46,889 bases of DNA from Lysinibacillus telephonicus (GCF_003966145.1 NZ_RXNR01000031.1:1-46889); one strand, 5' to 3'; positions 15,571 to 24,698 are shown, counted from the stretch's first letter. Made by a program: numbers and translations. The notes: generated by a model not told the origin, from the letters alone.

Positions 15571-16221
15571 ATGGAATATTTCAACTATCCATTAGATAAT
15601 GCTTTGTCGAGAAAAATTGCTGAAAAAATAATGGAGCAAATATTAAAAGCTGAGTTAAAGCCAGGAGACAAGATTGTGGAAAGTGTTTACGCTGAGATGT
15701 TTAATACTAGCCGATCTCCAGTTCGAGAAGCGATTTATCTTCTTGCAACGGAAGGCTTAATTGAAAGAATTCCTAGAAAGGGAGCTTTTATAAAAGGCTA
15801 CACATTATCTGAAATTCAAGATTTATTAGATGTCAGAAATAACTTGGAGTTACTTGCGGCAAAGAGAATTTTTGAACCGCATAAAAAGAAAAAACTATTA
15901 GATGAAATGAAGAGTATCTTAAAGAAAATGGAGAAATCTACAAACCAATTTGAGTATACTCACTTGAACTATGCATTTCACTTAACGCTTATTAAATTTA
16001 GTGAAAGCAAGGTTTTAGAAGGAGTTTATAGTAAAATCTGTTTTCCTTTGTTGCGCATACAAGGTATTCACTTCTCCATAAATGAAACGATTGATAAGTC
16101 AAAGGGAGAGCATCGAAAAATCTATGAATTATTAAAAGAAAACGAAATGGATGAATTAATTTCTTTGCTCCGTAAACATACAGAGGATGTAATTTTCAAT
16201 GTGCGTAGGAATTTGCTCTAA
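15571..16221 (+). CDS. GntR-family (FadR/FCD subfamily) regulator of malonate genes
   Basis: A 216-residue regulator. The winged helix-turn-helix is at about 10-75 (KIVESVYAEMFNTSRSPVRE then LATEGLIERIPRKGAFI). A helical FCD effector domain (about 80-210) contains RNNLELLAAKRIF and the HLNYAFH metal or ligand site. It is the first gene of the mdc transcript, 14 bp before mdcH, and the shared CAGTCGACTG operators make it the likely local repressor and its own target. TTG 15568 is also possible; ATG 15571 follows GAGG by ten bases. Confidence 0.85.
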   Translation: MEYFNYPLDNALSRKIAEKIMEQILKAELKPGDKIVESVYAEMFNTSRSPVREAIYLLATEGLIERIPRKGAFIKGYTLSEIQDLLDVRNNLELLAAKRIFEPHKKKKLLDEMKSILKKMEKSTNQFEYTHLNYAFHLTLIKFSESKVLEGVYSKICFPLLRIQGIHFSINETIDKSKGEHRKIYELLKENEMDELISLLRKHTEDVIFNVRRNLL

Positions 16222-16235
16222 GGAGGAGGGATTGA

Positions 16236-17174
16236 ATGAAAAGTGCTTTTCTCTTTCCAGGCCAGGGTTCGCAATATGAGGGGATGCTGAATGATTTACC
16301 AAATGATTCAGTTGTTAAAGAAGTTTTAGAAGAAAGCAGTGAAATATTAAAAAGACCAATTGATACATTACATAGTAAAAAGTCATTATCTACAACAAAA
16401 GCAGTTCAGCAATGTTTATTAATTGCATCTGTAAGTACCTATAAAATTTTTGAAAAAAATGGAGTAATGCCTAGCTATGTTGCAGGTCACTCTGTCGGGG
16501 CATTCGGAGCAGCAGTTGCTTCTGGTGTAATTACATTTGAGGAAGCGCTAAAACTGGTTACGCTGCGGGGAGAGCTAATGGAAAAAACGTGCGATAGTGG
16601 TTACGGGATGGCCGTTGTATTAGGTTTAGACGAGTATCAACTAAGCGAAATAGTGAGTAGTTTTTTTAATAAGGAATATCCAGTATATGTTTCAAATCGA
16701 AATTCACCGACTCAAATTACGTTATCCGGTTCATTAAAGGGATTGGAAAAGGCAATTGATTATGTAAAAAGCCATGGTGCAACATCAGCACATTTATTAA
16801 ATGTCTCGACGCCTTCCCACTGTCCGTTATTTAAAAATGTAAGTGAGGAATTGCTGAGCGAGTTGGATAAGCTCAATCTAAAGAGACCGAAAATTCCGAT
16901 ATCAAGCAACGTAAATTCTCGGTTATTAAGGCAAGCAGATTCTGTGAAAGAAGATTTGGCAAAAAGTATTTGTTATCCAGTTAGGTGGCATGATGCTGTG
17001 AATTTACTTTATGAAGCTGGTGCTAGATTATTTATTGAAATGCCGCCGGGAGATGTTTTGAGCAAGCTAGCAAATCAAGCATTTCCAGATGTTCGAACAA
17101 TCGCTATTTCAAAAAGTAGTATCGAAGACTGTTTCTATCTTCATTCAGGGGAAGACTCCCATCTCTATAGGTAG
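16236..17174 (+). CDS. mdcH: malonate decarboxylase malonyl-CoA:ACP transacylase MdcH
   Basis: A 312-residue FabD-like acyltransferase. The nucleophile elbow is GHSVG with Ser86, the N-terminal signature is FLFPGQGSQYEGM, and the general base is in STPSHCPLF. Within this operon it charges the MdcC acyl-carrier protein with malonyl from malonyl-CoA to start the cycle. AAGGAGGAGGG precedes ATG 16236. FabD itself is excluded by the mdc context and by lower similarity outside the motifs. Confidence 0.88.
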   Translation: MKSAFLFPGQGSQYEGMLNDLPNDSVVKEVLEESSEILKRPIDTLHSKKSLSTTKAVQQCLLIASVSTYKIFEKNGVMPSYVAGHSVGAFGAAVASGVITFEEALKLVTLRGELMEKTCDSGYGMAVVLGLDEYQLSEIVSSFFNKEYPVYVSNRNSPTQITLSGSLKGLEKAIDYVKSHGATSAHLLNVSTPSHCPLFKNVSEELLSELDKLNLKRPKIPISSNVNSRLLRQADSVKEDLAKSICYPVRWHDAVNLLYEAGARLFIEMPPGDVLSKLANQAFPDVRTIAISKSSIEDCFYLHSGEDSHLYR

Positions 17175-17416
17175 GAGATGAATACAGTTTTTGCTTCTAT
17201 TCAGTGGGGGGCTAAACCAAAACTGAATGAAGTTAAAGCATCCAGCAAGTGATGCGATTTCGTAAAGGAGTTGGGAAAGGAAGTTAACCTAAGTGCGTCG
17301 CATCCATGCGGCAACGGTTAACTGACCAGCATCGTGCTGGCCTAAACACGAGTCCGAAATCCGGGCGCGGGTTAGCCAAGGCGTAATTGATGTAATGTCA
17401 AATTAAATAAATAGGG
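17175..17416 (+). ncRNA. palindrome-rich spacer between mdcH and mdcA: candidate structured RNA or dispersed repeat
   Basis: No gene fits here, yet the spacer is more GC-rich than its surroundings and contains successive hairpins: ATTCAGT (17199-17205) with ACTGAAT (17222-17228); GCATC with GATGC (17238-17255); AGTTAACC (17282-17289) with GGTTAACT (17316-17323), enclosing CGCAT-CC-ATGCG; CCAGCA-TCG-TGCTGG (17326-17340); and a final GGCCTAAAC with GTTAGCC arm pair ending at 17377. It matches no riboswitch class I know. Similar hairpin loops in the 7627-7890 element make a dispersed repeat equally possible. Confidence 0.4.
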
Positions 17417-17425
17417 GTGTATAAA

Positions 17426-19084
17426 ATGGTTATTACGAATAAGGAAAAAGCAGCTAGATCTTGGACAACAAGGTTGGAGGCGAAAAAAGAAAGAATTGAA
17501 AGCGTTAAAAGTTTGGTTGATGGTGTGATTATTCCTACTGATCGAATTGTTGATGCATTGGAACTATTAATAAAACCAGGGGATCGTGTTGTTCTTGAAG
17601 GAAACAACCAAAAACAAGCGTCGTTTTTATCACAAGCGTTAGTACAAGTGAATCCAAAAAAAGTTCATGACTTGCATATGATCATGTCCAGTATTTCAAG
17701 ACCTGAACATTTAGATATTTTTGAAGAAGGAATTGCTAGAAAAATAGATTTCTCATACGCGGGACCCCAAAGTTTAAGAATTGCCCACATGATAGAAGAT
17801 GGAAGAATCGAATTAGGCGATCTGCATACTTATATTGAATTATATGGTCGGTTATTTATTGATTTAATTCCTTCTGTTGCTCTTGTTGCAGCGGATAAAG
17901 CAGATCGCAACGGCAATCTATACACTGGACCGAATACTGAAGAAACCCCAACATTAGTTGAAGCTGCAGCTTTTAGAGATGGTATTGTAATTGCTCAAGT
18001 TAATGAAATTGTAGATGAATTGCCTCGAGTAGACATACCGAGCTCATGGGTTGATTTTATTGTCGTTGCTGATAAACCATATGAGCTTGAACCGTTATTT
18101 ACAAGAGATCCGAGACATATAACAGATATTCAAATTTTACAAGCAATGATGGTGATTCGTGGTATTTATGAAAAACATGGAGTGAAATCATTAAACCATG
18201 GTATTGGCTTTAATACGGCTGCGATTGAACTGCTTCTTCCAACTTATGCAGAATCATTAGGTTTAAAAGGGAAGATATGTACGAACTGGGTGCTAAATCC
18301 TCACCCTACATTAATCCCTGCAATAGAGTCTGGATGGGTTGAAAGTGTGCATTGCTTTGGTGGCGAGCTTGGAATGGAACAGTATGTAGCGGCAAGAAGG
18401 GATATCTTCTTTACAGGAAAGGATGGCAGTCTTCGTTCAAATCGTACGTTAGCACAATTAGCTGGCCAATATGCTGTTGATTTATTCATCGGTTCTACTT
18501 TGCAAATGGATGCATTAGGTAATTCATCTACTGTTACAAAAGGTCGTGTTGCTGGATATGGTGGAGCGCCAAATATGGGCCATGATCCAGGAGGCCGCCG
18601 CCACTCAACAGAGGCTTGGTATAACTTGATGACTTCTGATGATCCGTTAGCTCGCGGTAAAAAATTAGTAGTCCAAGTAGCAGAGACATTCCAAGAAGCA
18701 AATAAGCCAGTTTTCGTTGAATCCCTAGATGCAATTAGCGTAAAAGATCAAGCAAAGTTAGCAATTGCACCAGTTATGATTTATGGCGAAGATGTAACAC
18801 ATGTTGTCACAGAGGAAGGGATTGCCTATCTATATAAATCTGACAGCATATCCGAAAGAAGAGAAATGATTGCTTCTATCGCGGGAGTTACACCGATAGG
18901 AATGGAGCATAATCCTAAAACGGCAGAACGATTGCGTCAACAAGGGTTAGTTGCTCTACCTGAAGATTTGGGTATTCGTCGATCAGACGCAAAACGTTCA
19001 TTACTGGCTGCTAAAAATATTGATGAACTTGTTCAATGGTCAGGTGGTTTATATACTCCTCCAGCAAAGTTTAGAAGCTGGTAA
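17426..19084 (+). CDS. mdcA: malonate decarboxylase alpha subunit (acetyl-ACP:malonate ACP transferase)
   Basis: A 552-residue CoA-transferase-like protein. Features include VLEGNNQKQASFLSQAL, the GPNTEETPTLVEAAAFRDG segment and the highly conserved GYGGAPNMGHDPGGRRH near 390. It exchanges the acetyl on the ACP thioester for malonate, giving malonyl-ACP and acetate. The open frame begins at GTG 17417, but ATG 17426 has AGGGGTG at the right distance and gives the normal family length. It follows the hairpin-rich spacer and precedes mdcB by 20 bp. Confidence 0.93.
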   Translation: MVITNKEKAARSWTTRLEAKKERIESVKSLVDGVIIPTDRIVDALELLIKPGDRVVLEGNNQKQASFLSQALVQVNPKKVHDLHMIMSSISRPEHLDIFEEGIARKIDFSYAGPQSLRIAHMIEDGRIELGDLHTYIELYGRLFIDLIPSVALVAADKADRNGNLYTGPNTEETPTLVEAAAFRDGIVIAQVNEIVDELPRVDIPSSWVDFIVVADKPYELEPLFTRDPRHITDIQILQAMMVIRGIYEKHGVKSLNHGIGFNTAAIELLLPTYAESLGLKGKICTNWVLNPHPTLIPAIESGWVESVHCFGGELGMEQYVAARRDIFFTGKDGSLRSNRTLAQLAGQYAVDLFIGSTLQMDALGNSSTVTKGRVAGYGGAPNMGHDPGGRRHSTEAWYNLMTSDDPLARGKKLVVQVAETFQEANKPVFVESLDAISVKDQAKLAIAPVMIYGEDVTHVVTEEGIAYLYKSDSISERREMIASIAGVTPIGMEHNPKTAERLRQQGLVALPEDLGIRRSDAKRSLLAAKNIDELVQWSGGLYTPPAKFRSW

Positions 19085-19104
19085 AAAAAGAGAGGGTGAG
19101 GGGT

Positions 19105-19950
19105 GTGCAAGATCCGCATATTTTGGCAACAACTTTAGCTGATTTAGCAGTTGCGTCATTGATTGAAGAAGTTTCGCTTACTCCAAAGCCTGGTCTAGTT
19201 GATAGGATTGATCAAGGGTCACATGATGATTTAACTTTTTCAATGATGTTGGAGTCAGCAAATTGCTTGCATAATACATTCTACAACATGGCAATGGCTG
19301 CTTATGATAAAAAGCCCTCGCAGTATTTACGAGAAAAAATCGGTGAAATTGGCCGCGAGGGAGAAGCACAAATGTTTCAAGTTACAAATGGTGTCAATAC
19401 ACATAAAGGAGCAATCTGGTCGCTTGGATTATTAACTGCAGCGGCAGCGATTCAAAAGGAGCAATCCAATGACGATGCACTATGCTTTACTGCCGCTGAG
19501 ATTGCTCAATATGAAGATAGATTTATACCACATCAAATGACGAATGGTATAAAAGCTGTTCGAAAGTACGGAGTTCATGGAGCGAAGGCAGAGGCTCAAC
19601 TGGCATTCCCTCACATTCGAAAATATAGTTTGCCGGTTTTTAAGGCATCATTGAATCAATTTAACTATGAAATTGCAAAATTTCATTCCTTTTTAGCCTT
19701 AATGGCAAATTTAGATGATACATGCTTATTGCATAGGGGCGGTTTAGAGGGTTTAAATTTTGCGAAAAAGTATGCGTTTAAGGTGTTAAAAACAGGGGAT
19801 TTAAATGAACTTAAAACTATGAATGAAAAATTTAAAGAGCGTAATTTGTCACCAGGAGGCAGCGCCGATTTACTAGCTGCAACAATTTACTTATATAAAA
19901 TTAGTCAGTTGGTTTCTTCGCCTGAAAATGCTTACGCAACTGTTAATTAA
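19105..19950 (+). CDS. mdcB: triphosphoribosyl-dephospho-CoA synthase MdcB
   Basis: A 281-residue CitG/MdcB-family protein. Motifs include SLTPKPGLVDRIDQGSHDDL (near 20-40), GVNTHKGAIWSLGLL and DTCLLHRGGLEGL with SPGGSADLLAATI near the end. It makes 2'-(5''-triphosphoribosyl)-3'-dephospho-CoA from ATP and dephospho-CoA, the precursor of the MdcC prosthetic group. GTG 19105 is preferred over GTG 19096 because GAGGGTGAG at 19092-19100 would overlap the earlier one. Confidence 0.9.
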   Translation: MQDPHILATTLADLAVASLIEEVSLTPKPGLVDRIDQGSHDDLTFSMMLESANCLHNTFYNMAMAAYDKKPSQYLREKIGEIGREGEAQMFQVTNGVNTHKGAIWSLGLLTAAAAIQKEQSNDDALCFTAAEIAQYEDRFIPHQMTNGIKAVRKYGVHGAKAEAQLAFPHIRKYSLPVFKASLNQFNYEIAKFHSFLALMANLDDTCLLHRGGLEGLNFAKKYAFKVLKTGDLNELKTMNEKFKERNLSPGGSADLLAATIYLYKISQLVSSPENAYATVN

Positions 19951-19970
19951 ACAATAGGGGAGTGGTTTGG

Positions 19971-20279
19971 ATGGAAAAATTAATTTATACATTTCCAGCA
20001 TCGAAAACAGTAAAAAGACCATCACATGTTGGTGTTGTAGGTTCTGGAGATTTGGAAGTATTAGTTGAACCAAATAATAGTAATGAAACAATTGTTGAAA
20101 TTCGTACGGGAATTACAGGCTTCCAAGATACATGGAAAAAAGTGATTGAACGTTTTGTTAGTCAGCATGATATTTCTGCTTTCATTACGGTAAATGATTT
20201 TGGAGCAACGCCAGGCGTTGTGTCAATTAGACTAGCACAAGCAGTGGAGGTGAGTGTAAATGACTCAAATGATAACTGA
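19971..20279 (+). CDS. mdcC: malonate decarboxylase acyl-carrier protein (delta subunit)
   Basis: A 102-residue carrier. With the ATG 19971 start, the prosthetic-group serine falls at residue 25 in VVGSGD, exactly the position known for Klebsiella MdcC, which supports this start over GTG 19962. It carries the acetyl or malonyl thioester on phosphoribosyl-dephospho-CoA. TAGGGGAGTGG lies upstream. The C-terminal end overlaps mdcD-mdcE by 20 bases, implying coupled translation. Confidence 0.92.
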   Translation: MEKLIYTFPASKTVKRPSHVGVVGSGDLEVLVEPNNSNETIVEIRTGITGFQDTWKKVIERFVSQHDISAFITVNDFGATPGVVSIRLAQAVEVSVNDSNDN

Positions 20280-21945
20280 GAGTTTAGTTGAAAGCTTAGC
20301 GCGTGAAAGAGCATTTCAATTATTGGATAAAGGCAGTGCCTATGAAATTCTAAGCCCATTCGATCGACTTGAATCCCCGCATCTTGCAGCACAAAATATC
20401 GTTCCACAATATGATGATGGGATGATTATTTTGAAAGGTACATTAAATGGTAAACCAACAGTTGTTGTTTCAATTGAAGGGAATTTCCAGGGCGGGGGTA
20501 TTGGTGAAGTTTCTGGAGCAAAATTAGCAGGGACACTGGAAAAGGTACTAAAGGAGTGTAAGGAAGGAAATATCATTTATCCAGTAATTATTTATGATAC
20601 AGGTGGGGTGCGTCTTCAAGAAGCAAACTATGGATTGCTATCAATAGCAGAAATTAGTGCCGCAATTGTTGAGCTTCGTGAATATGTACCTGTTGTAGGC
20701 ATTATTCCGGGAAAAATCGGATCTTTTGGAGGAATGTCTCTAACTGCTGGATTATGTAGTGCTTTAATAATGACACGTGAAGGACGTTTAGGAATGAATG
20801 GCCCGGAAGTAGTTGAGCAAGAAGCAGGAATACGTGAACTTGATTCAAGGAACAAACAGCTGATTTGGAAAATGATTGGTGGAGCAATTCGAAAAGAAAT
20901 GGGTCTTGCGGATATTGTAATCGAGGATGATGTTCCAAATTTTAAAAATGCAATATTAAGTATTTGGAATGGTGAAGTAGAGCTAAAACATCGCACTAAA
21001 AATATTAATCAATATTTAACATTAATAAAATCGCTAAATATTGAAGAAAAAATCTCTCCCGAACAAGCGACAGATATTTTAAAAGGTATTAATAATGTTG
21101 AAAATACCGATGTCCCAACCCCTTCTGAACTAGTTAATAGCAGAGGAAGAATATGGTTTAATTTATTAACGGAAAATAAGCAATCAATAAGCGAAATACC
21201 TTCCGTTTTGGTCGCAGATACTGAAATAAATGGTATTAAAGCACGTATTATTGCAGTTGTCCCTAATCCTGAAAGTAAATTCTATCGTGCTCGTAAAGGT
21301 GAGGTTGGATTATTAGAAGGATGGACAATTGCAAAATATGTACGACAAGCAATAGAAGAGGACGCTCATTTAAATGAAAAGCGTCTAATTTTACCAGTAG
21401 TAGATGTACCGAGTCAGGCATTTGGCTATCATGAGGAGCTGTTTGGAATTTATTTATCTTGTTCCGCAGCTGTGGATGCATATGCAACTGCTAGATTAGC
21501 AGGACATCCTATAGTTGCAGCTGTAGTAGGAAATGCAATATCAGGTGCTTTTTTATCCCATGGAATGCAGGCGAACCGTTTAATTTCGCTGAATGATGAT
21601 GGGGTAAATGTTCACGTAATGTCAAAAAAATCAGCTGCGATAATTACTCAACGAACAATTGAAGAATTAGATATTGCGGCAAAAGATGTACCTTCAATGG
21701 CATATGATATTCAGTCGTTTAAAAAGCTTGGTGCACTTTATTCTTTAATAGATGGAGTAAATGCAGAGGAACCTTCCGTTGATGATAGTGCACTTGTAAT
21801 TGAAGCTATTTATTCAGCATATGAAGATATTAAAAAAGAAAACGCTAGAGACTTATCTTACCGTTTGAAAACGGAAATTGCCGTTTCATCTGGCCGAGTT
21901 GCATCTATTAAAGTTCGGGAAATGATTGAGCAACAATGGAAATAA
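20260..21945 (+). CDS. mdcDE: malonate decarboxylase beta-gamma fusion (MdcD-MdcE)
   Basis: A 561-residue carboxyltransferase-type protein. Residues about 1-275 correspond to the beta subunit MdcD (GNFQGGGIGEVSGAKLAG, TGGVRLQEANYGLLSIAEI, GKIGSFGGMSLTAGL). Residues about 290-555 correspond to gamma MdcE (FYRARKGEVGLLEGWTIAK, VDVPSQAFGYHEELFGI, GNAISGAFLSHGMQANRLI). Together they decarboxylate malonyl-ACP to acetyl-ACP without biotin. In Klebsiella, Pseudomonas and Acinetobacter these are two genes; here they are one continuous frame with a short linker. GTGGAGGTGAG at 20245-20255 serves ATG 20260. It overlaps mdcG by ten bases. Confidence 0.93.
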   Translation: MTQMITESLVESLARERAFQLLDKGSAYEILSPFDRLESPHLAAQNIVPQYDDGMIILKGTLNGKPTVVVSIEGNFQGGGIGEVSGAKLAGTLEKVLKECKEGNIIYPVIIYDTGGVRLQEANYGLLSIAEISAAIVELREYVPVVGIIPGKIGSFGGMSLTAGLCSALIMTREGRLGMNGPEVVEQEAGIRELDSRNKQLIWKMIGGAIRKEMGLADIVIEDDVPNFKNAILSIWNGEVELKHRTKNINQYLTLIKSLNIEEKISPEQATDILKGINNVENTDVPTPSELVNSRGRIWFNLLTENKQSISEIPSVLVADTEINGIKARIIAVVPNPESKFYRARKGEVGLLEGWTIAKYVRQAIEEDAHLNEKRLILPVVDVPSQAFGYHEELFGIYLSCSAAVDAYATARLAGHPIVAAVVGNAISGAFLSHGMQANRLISLNDDGVNVHVMSKKSAAIITQRTIEELDIAAKDVPSMAYDIQSFKKLGALYSLIDGVNAEEPSVDDSALVIEAIYSAYEDIKKENARDLSYRLKTEIAVSSGRVASIKVREMIEQQWK

Positions 21946-22568
21946 AGGTGCATGATATTATAAAATTCTCAAATGTTGATAAGTTAGAGCATTTTACAGC
22001 TGTTCCGGAATGGGTATTGAATACAGCTGCGGCGTCAAATTATGGTGTAGTGAGAAGAATGCCTATATCGAATAAACTAATCCCTATCGGTTTACGGGGG
22101 GAAAGTAGAGAGCAAAGATTTGGAACGTATATTCATGAGGAGAATATAGTAGAAGTAATTACTCCGAATTCATTAGTAATGTGTATAGATGAGTTTAAAA
22201 AAAGAATCTATTATCCTACATTAAAAGGTTTACGAGACGAATTTTCGAAGCTTAACTTATCATGGGGTCCTACAGGAAGCATTGGCTTTGAAATGGCAAC
22301 AAATATTAACGTTACTTCAATGAAAAGCGATATTGATATTTCACTGTATATTGAGTCAATCGATGAGGAATTGCTAAAAGAGGTCGGGAGATTTATCAAA
22401 ACTTTGGATAAACAGATAGATGTACAAGTTGAAATTCCGATAATAGGGGCGTTCCTATTAAACGATTATATAAGAAATTATGAGACAGGTTTTATCATTC
22501 GAACACCTTTTGGTCCACAATTATGCAGTATACAAGATAGGAAAATAAAAGTGCTTGCAGTTAATTAA
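21936..22568 (+). CDS. mdcG: malonate decarboxylase holo-ACP synthase MdcG (phosphoribosyl-dephospho-CoA transferase)
   Basis: A 210-residue nucleotidyltransferase. The GPTGSIGFEMATN segment and the MKSDIDISLYI acidic motif (near 125-140) are the expected substrate and metal sites. It transfers the prosthetic group made by MdcB to the serine of MdcC. ATG 21936 lies inside the mdcDE end (ten-base overlap) with only a weak ribosome binding site, so expression relies on coupling. It is the last gene of the operon. Confidence 0.88.
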   Translation: MEIKVHDIIKFSNVDKLEHFTAVPEWVLNTAAASNYGVVRRMPISNKLIPIGLRGESREQRFGTYIHEENIVEVITPNSLVMCIDEFKKRIYYPTLKGLRDEFSKLNLSWGPTGSIGFEMATNINVTSMKSDIDISLYIESIDEELLKEVGRFIKTLDKQIDVQVEIPIIGAFLLNDYIRNYETGFIIRTPFGPQLCSIQDRKIKVLAVN

Positions 22569-22628
22569 TTAGTATGGACGATTAAGTAAAGTGGAAAGAA
22601 GGTTTGGACAAACCTTATAAAAATTAAT

Positions 22629-22677
22629 AAACCGCATGAAATCAAATTTAAAAACATTGATCTCATGCGGTTTTATA
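22629..22677 (+). terminator. mdc operon terminator
   Basis: AAACCGCATGAAATCAA (22629-22645) pairs with TTGATCTCATGCGGTTT (22657-22673), sixteen of seventeen, then TTTTA. Confidence 0.82.
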
Positions 22678-22769
22678 TTGACGATTTGTGCAGTAAAAAA
22701 TTAAGTCTTATGGATAAAGTTAATTTTAGAAGAAGCGGCCTTCCCATTTTTCTAAGATGACCAATAGTT

Positions 22770-23807
22770 TCACCATTTCGCTGCATGCTCTTCAATACAG
22801 CCAAGCATTTGTTGGATAGAGAGTATATTTCCATCCTCAAGTTTTATTTGCCCATTGTAGTAGCCGACCATTTGATGAACTTCAGATTTTACAAGTTTTG
22901 CATCAGTTTTGGCAACGCGTTCAAAGAATGGTTGAAATGTTAACATAACTTGATCAGAAAACTTTGTAGTTATATACCATGGCTTCATATAATTTGAACG
23001 ATCATAATTAAACAAAACATCTTCGTGAATTTTTGTCATTTTACCATCAACAAATACTGCATTTTCTGTCATTCCAGTGCCATCTGTCCATTTTCCGCCA
23101 AAATTTAACCCCACTCTTTTATCTCGAACACGTTGGGACGCCATTCCCCAATTCCAAAATGCATTCCGTTGCCAAATACCACGGCCAAAATCTAAAACAG
23201 CATAACAATCTTCATCGTTAAAAAGGAAGCTTTTGTCTCCTATTTTTACAAAACCACTTGTTGGCAGTATATGATGCTTTGCAGTAAATTGAAACGTTTG
23301 ACGGTTCCAAGGAACGACGACATTTAATGATTCATCTTCTTTTGGGTGCTGAATTTTGAGCTCTGCATTAAGTGTATCATTATCAAAATTCTCTGAAGTG
23401 ACCTTTAAGTAAGTTTGATTTTGAAAATGAGTGATACTAATATTTATGTCGTTGTTTGAAAAACGTACTGGTTCTAATACCCTTGAAGGCATTTTTAGTT
23501 TGCCGCCGATGCCAAGGGGAATTGTAACTGTTTTTTCAAAAAAACGCTGTGTCTCATATTCTAAAAAATAGATGAAACACATTGCAGCATAATCGAAATG
23601 GCAAATTGTAACGGAAAATAAAATTTCCTCTCCATACACGCACCAATAATTCCATTTTTTCTTTTTTAAAAAGTGGCCAGATAAATTGCAATCGATGATT
23701 GGTTTGCGAGCAAAGCCAATCGCTTCAGGATTTAAATTCCCTTTTTTATCACATAATCGTGTAAGTTCAACAATTTCTCTTTCAGCGTGCTGCATCAATG
23801 CTAACAT
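22770..23807 (-). CDS. DUF2804 domain-containing protein
   Basis: About 345 residues. FARKPIIDCNLSGHFLKKKKWNYWCVYGEEILFSVTI near the N-terminus and the DFGRGIWQRNAFWNWGMASQ segment near 210-230 are characteristic of the DUF2804 family, whose biochemical role is not established. No signal peptide or membrane helix is apparent. The start is uncertain: GTG 23816, ATG 23807 and ATG 23795 are all in frame, and GGGTG lies near 23816-23820. It is monocistronic, convergent with the mdc operon. Confidence 0.78.
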   Translation of the reverse strand: MLALMQHAEREIVELTRLCDKKGNLNPEAIGFARKPIIDCNLSGHFLKKKKWNYWCVYGEEILFSVTICHFDYAAMCFIYFLEYETQRFFEKTVTIPLGIGGKLKMPSRVLEPVRFSNNDINISITHFQNQTYLKVTSENFDNDTLNAELKIQHPKEDESLNVVVPWNRQTFQFTAKHHILPTSGFVKIGDKSFLFNDEDCYAVLDFGRGIWQRNAFWNWGMASQRVRDKRVGLNFGGKWTDGTGMTENAVFVDGKMTKIHEDVLFNYDRSNYMKPWYITTKFSDQVMLTFQPFFERVAKTDAKLVKSEVHQMVGYYNGQIKLEDGNILSIQQMLGCIEEHAAKW

Positions 23808-24094
23808 CCCTTTCACCCATTTTCTCTATTAAACTATCCCTGCATATTAAGGAAGTAAAATATGATTGGAGAATATAAATATATCAGTTTTTAATCATTA
23901 TAAAATTTCCCAACCCTCTATTATTTAAGAGGATTTTAAACTTAATTATCTTATATTGTAGCAAAAATAAGATATGATTTGCGTCTTTAAAGCAATAGAA
24001 ATTACCCTAGAAAATAAAGCGGTGATATTTTTAAAAGATAAGGAGAAAAACGGAAGATTACAAGCATATATTTGAAAAAAAAGGAGGTAACAAA

Positions 24095-24631
24095 ATTACA
24101 ATTTATTATAATCGGAATGCAGCTGTTCAGTATGCAAGAACTTGGTGGAATAAACGCAATCCGAACTATCCAGCCTTTTTAGTGGATTGTACCAGCTTCG
24201 TTTCTCAATGTTTGCGTGCAGGCGGAGCTCCAATGACGGGATATCCAAATCGTGCTAAAGGTTGGTGGATAACGGATGGGTGGAAGAGTGGCCGTGGAGT
24301 AGGCGGCAATTATTCCAATGAAACTTGGAGCTATAGCTGGTCAGTTGCTCATAGTTTACGTTGGTACTTAGAAAATGCTAAAACAGGCTTAACGGCAATA
24401 CGTGTTCAATCTCCTTCTGAGTTGGAAATAGGGGACGTCATTTTATATGACTTTCAAGGAAATGGTGTTATTGACCATAGTGTAATTGTTACAAGTATGG
24501 CAAATGGCATTCCTTACATCCATGCTCATACAGCAGACAGCGCGGATCGTCATTATGATTACTCTAATTCTTTAGCATATACTCCAAATATAAAATACTA
24601 TTTTTTTAAAATTGATGATGTATTTAATTAA
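24095..24631 (+). CDS. Amidase_6-type (CHAP/NlpC-like) protein with apparent ATT start
   Basis: Read from ATT 24095 the product has 178 residues, beginning ITIYYNRNAAVQYARTWW and continuing through DCTSFVSQCLRAGG (catalytic Cys near 31) to IDHSVIVTSM (catalytic His) and HAHTADS. These are the landmarks of the putative amidase domain Amidase_6, found in Bacillales wall- or spore-linked proteins. No ATG, GTG or TTG lies upstream in frame, and the first one (GTG 24182) would delete the domain start. A full AAGGAGGTAA (24081-24090) sits seven bases before ATT 24095. No signal peptide is visible. Confidence 0.7.
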   Translation: MTIYYNRNAAVQYARTWWNKRNPNYPAFLVDCTSFVSQCLRAGGAPMTGYPNRAKGWWITDGWKSGRGVGGNYSNETWSYSWSVAHSLRWYLENAKTGLTAIRVQSPSELEIGDVILYDFQGNGVIDHSVIVTSMANGIPYIHAHTADSADRHYDYSNSLAYTPNIKYYFFKIDDVFN

Positions 24632-24698
24632 AGCACCTGAGTAACCCCCAAAATAATATATATTAGAAAGTAAATTTAAATATGTTACTATGAATCTA

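Noticed and set aside
17175-17416. Cobalamin, c-di-GMP, T-box, hammerhead or group II intron assignment
   Set aside because: The diagnostic conserved boxes of each class were looked for and not found; the region is left unassigned.
20628-20996. 122-codon minus-strand ORF inside mdcDE
   Set aside because: Antisense shadow of a strongly conserved enzyme, no start signals.
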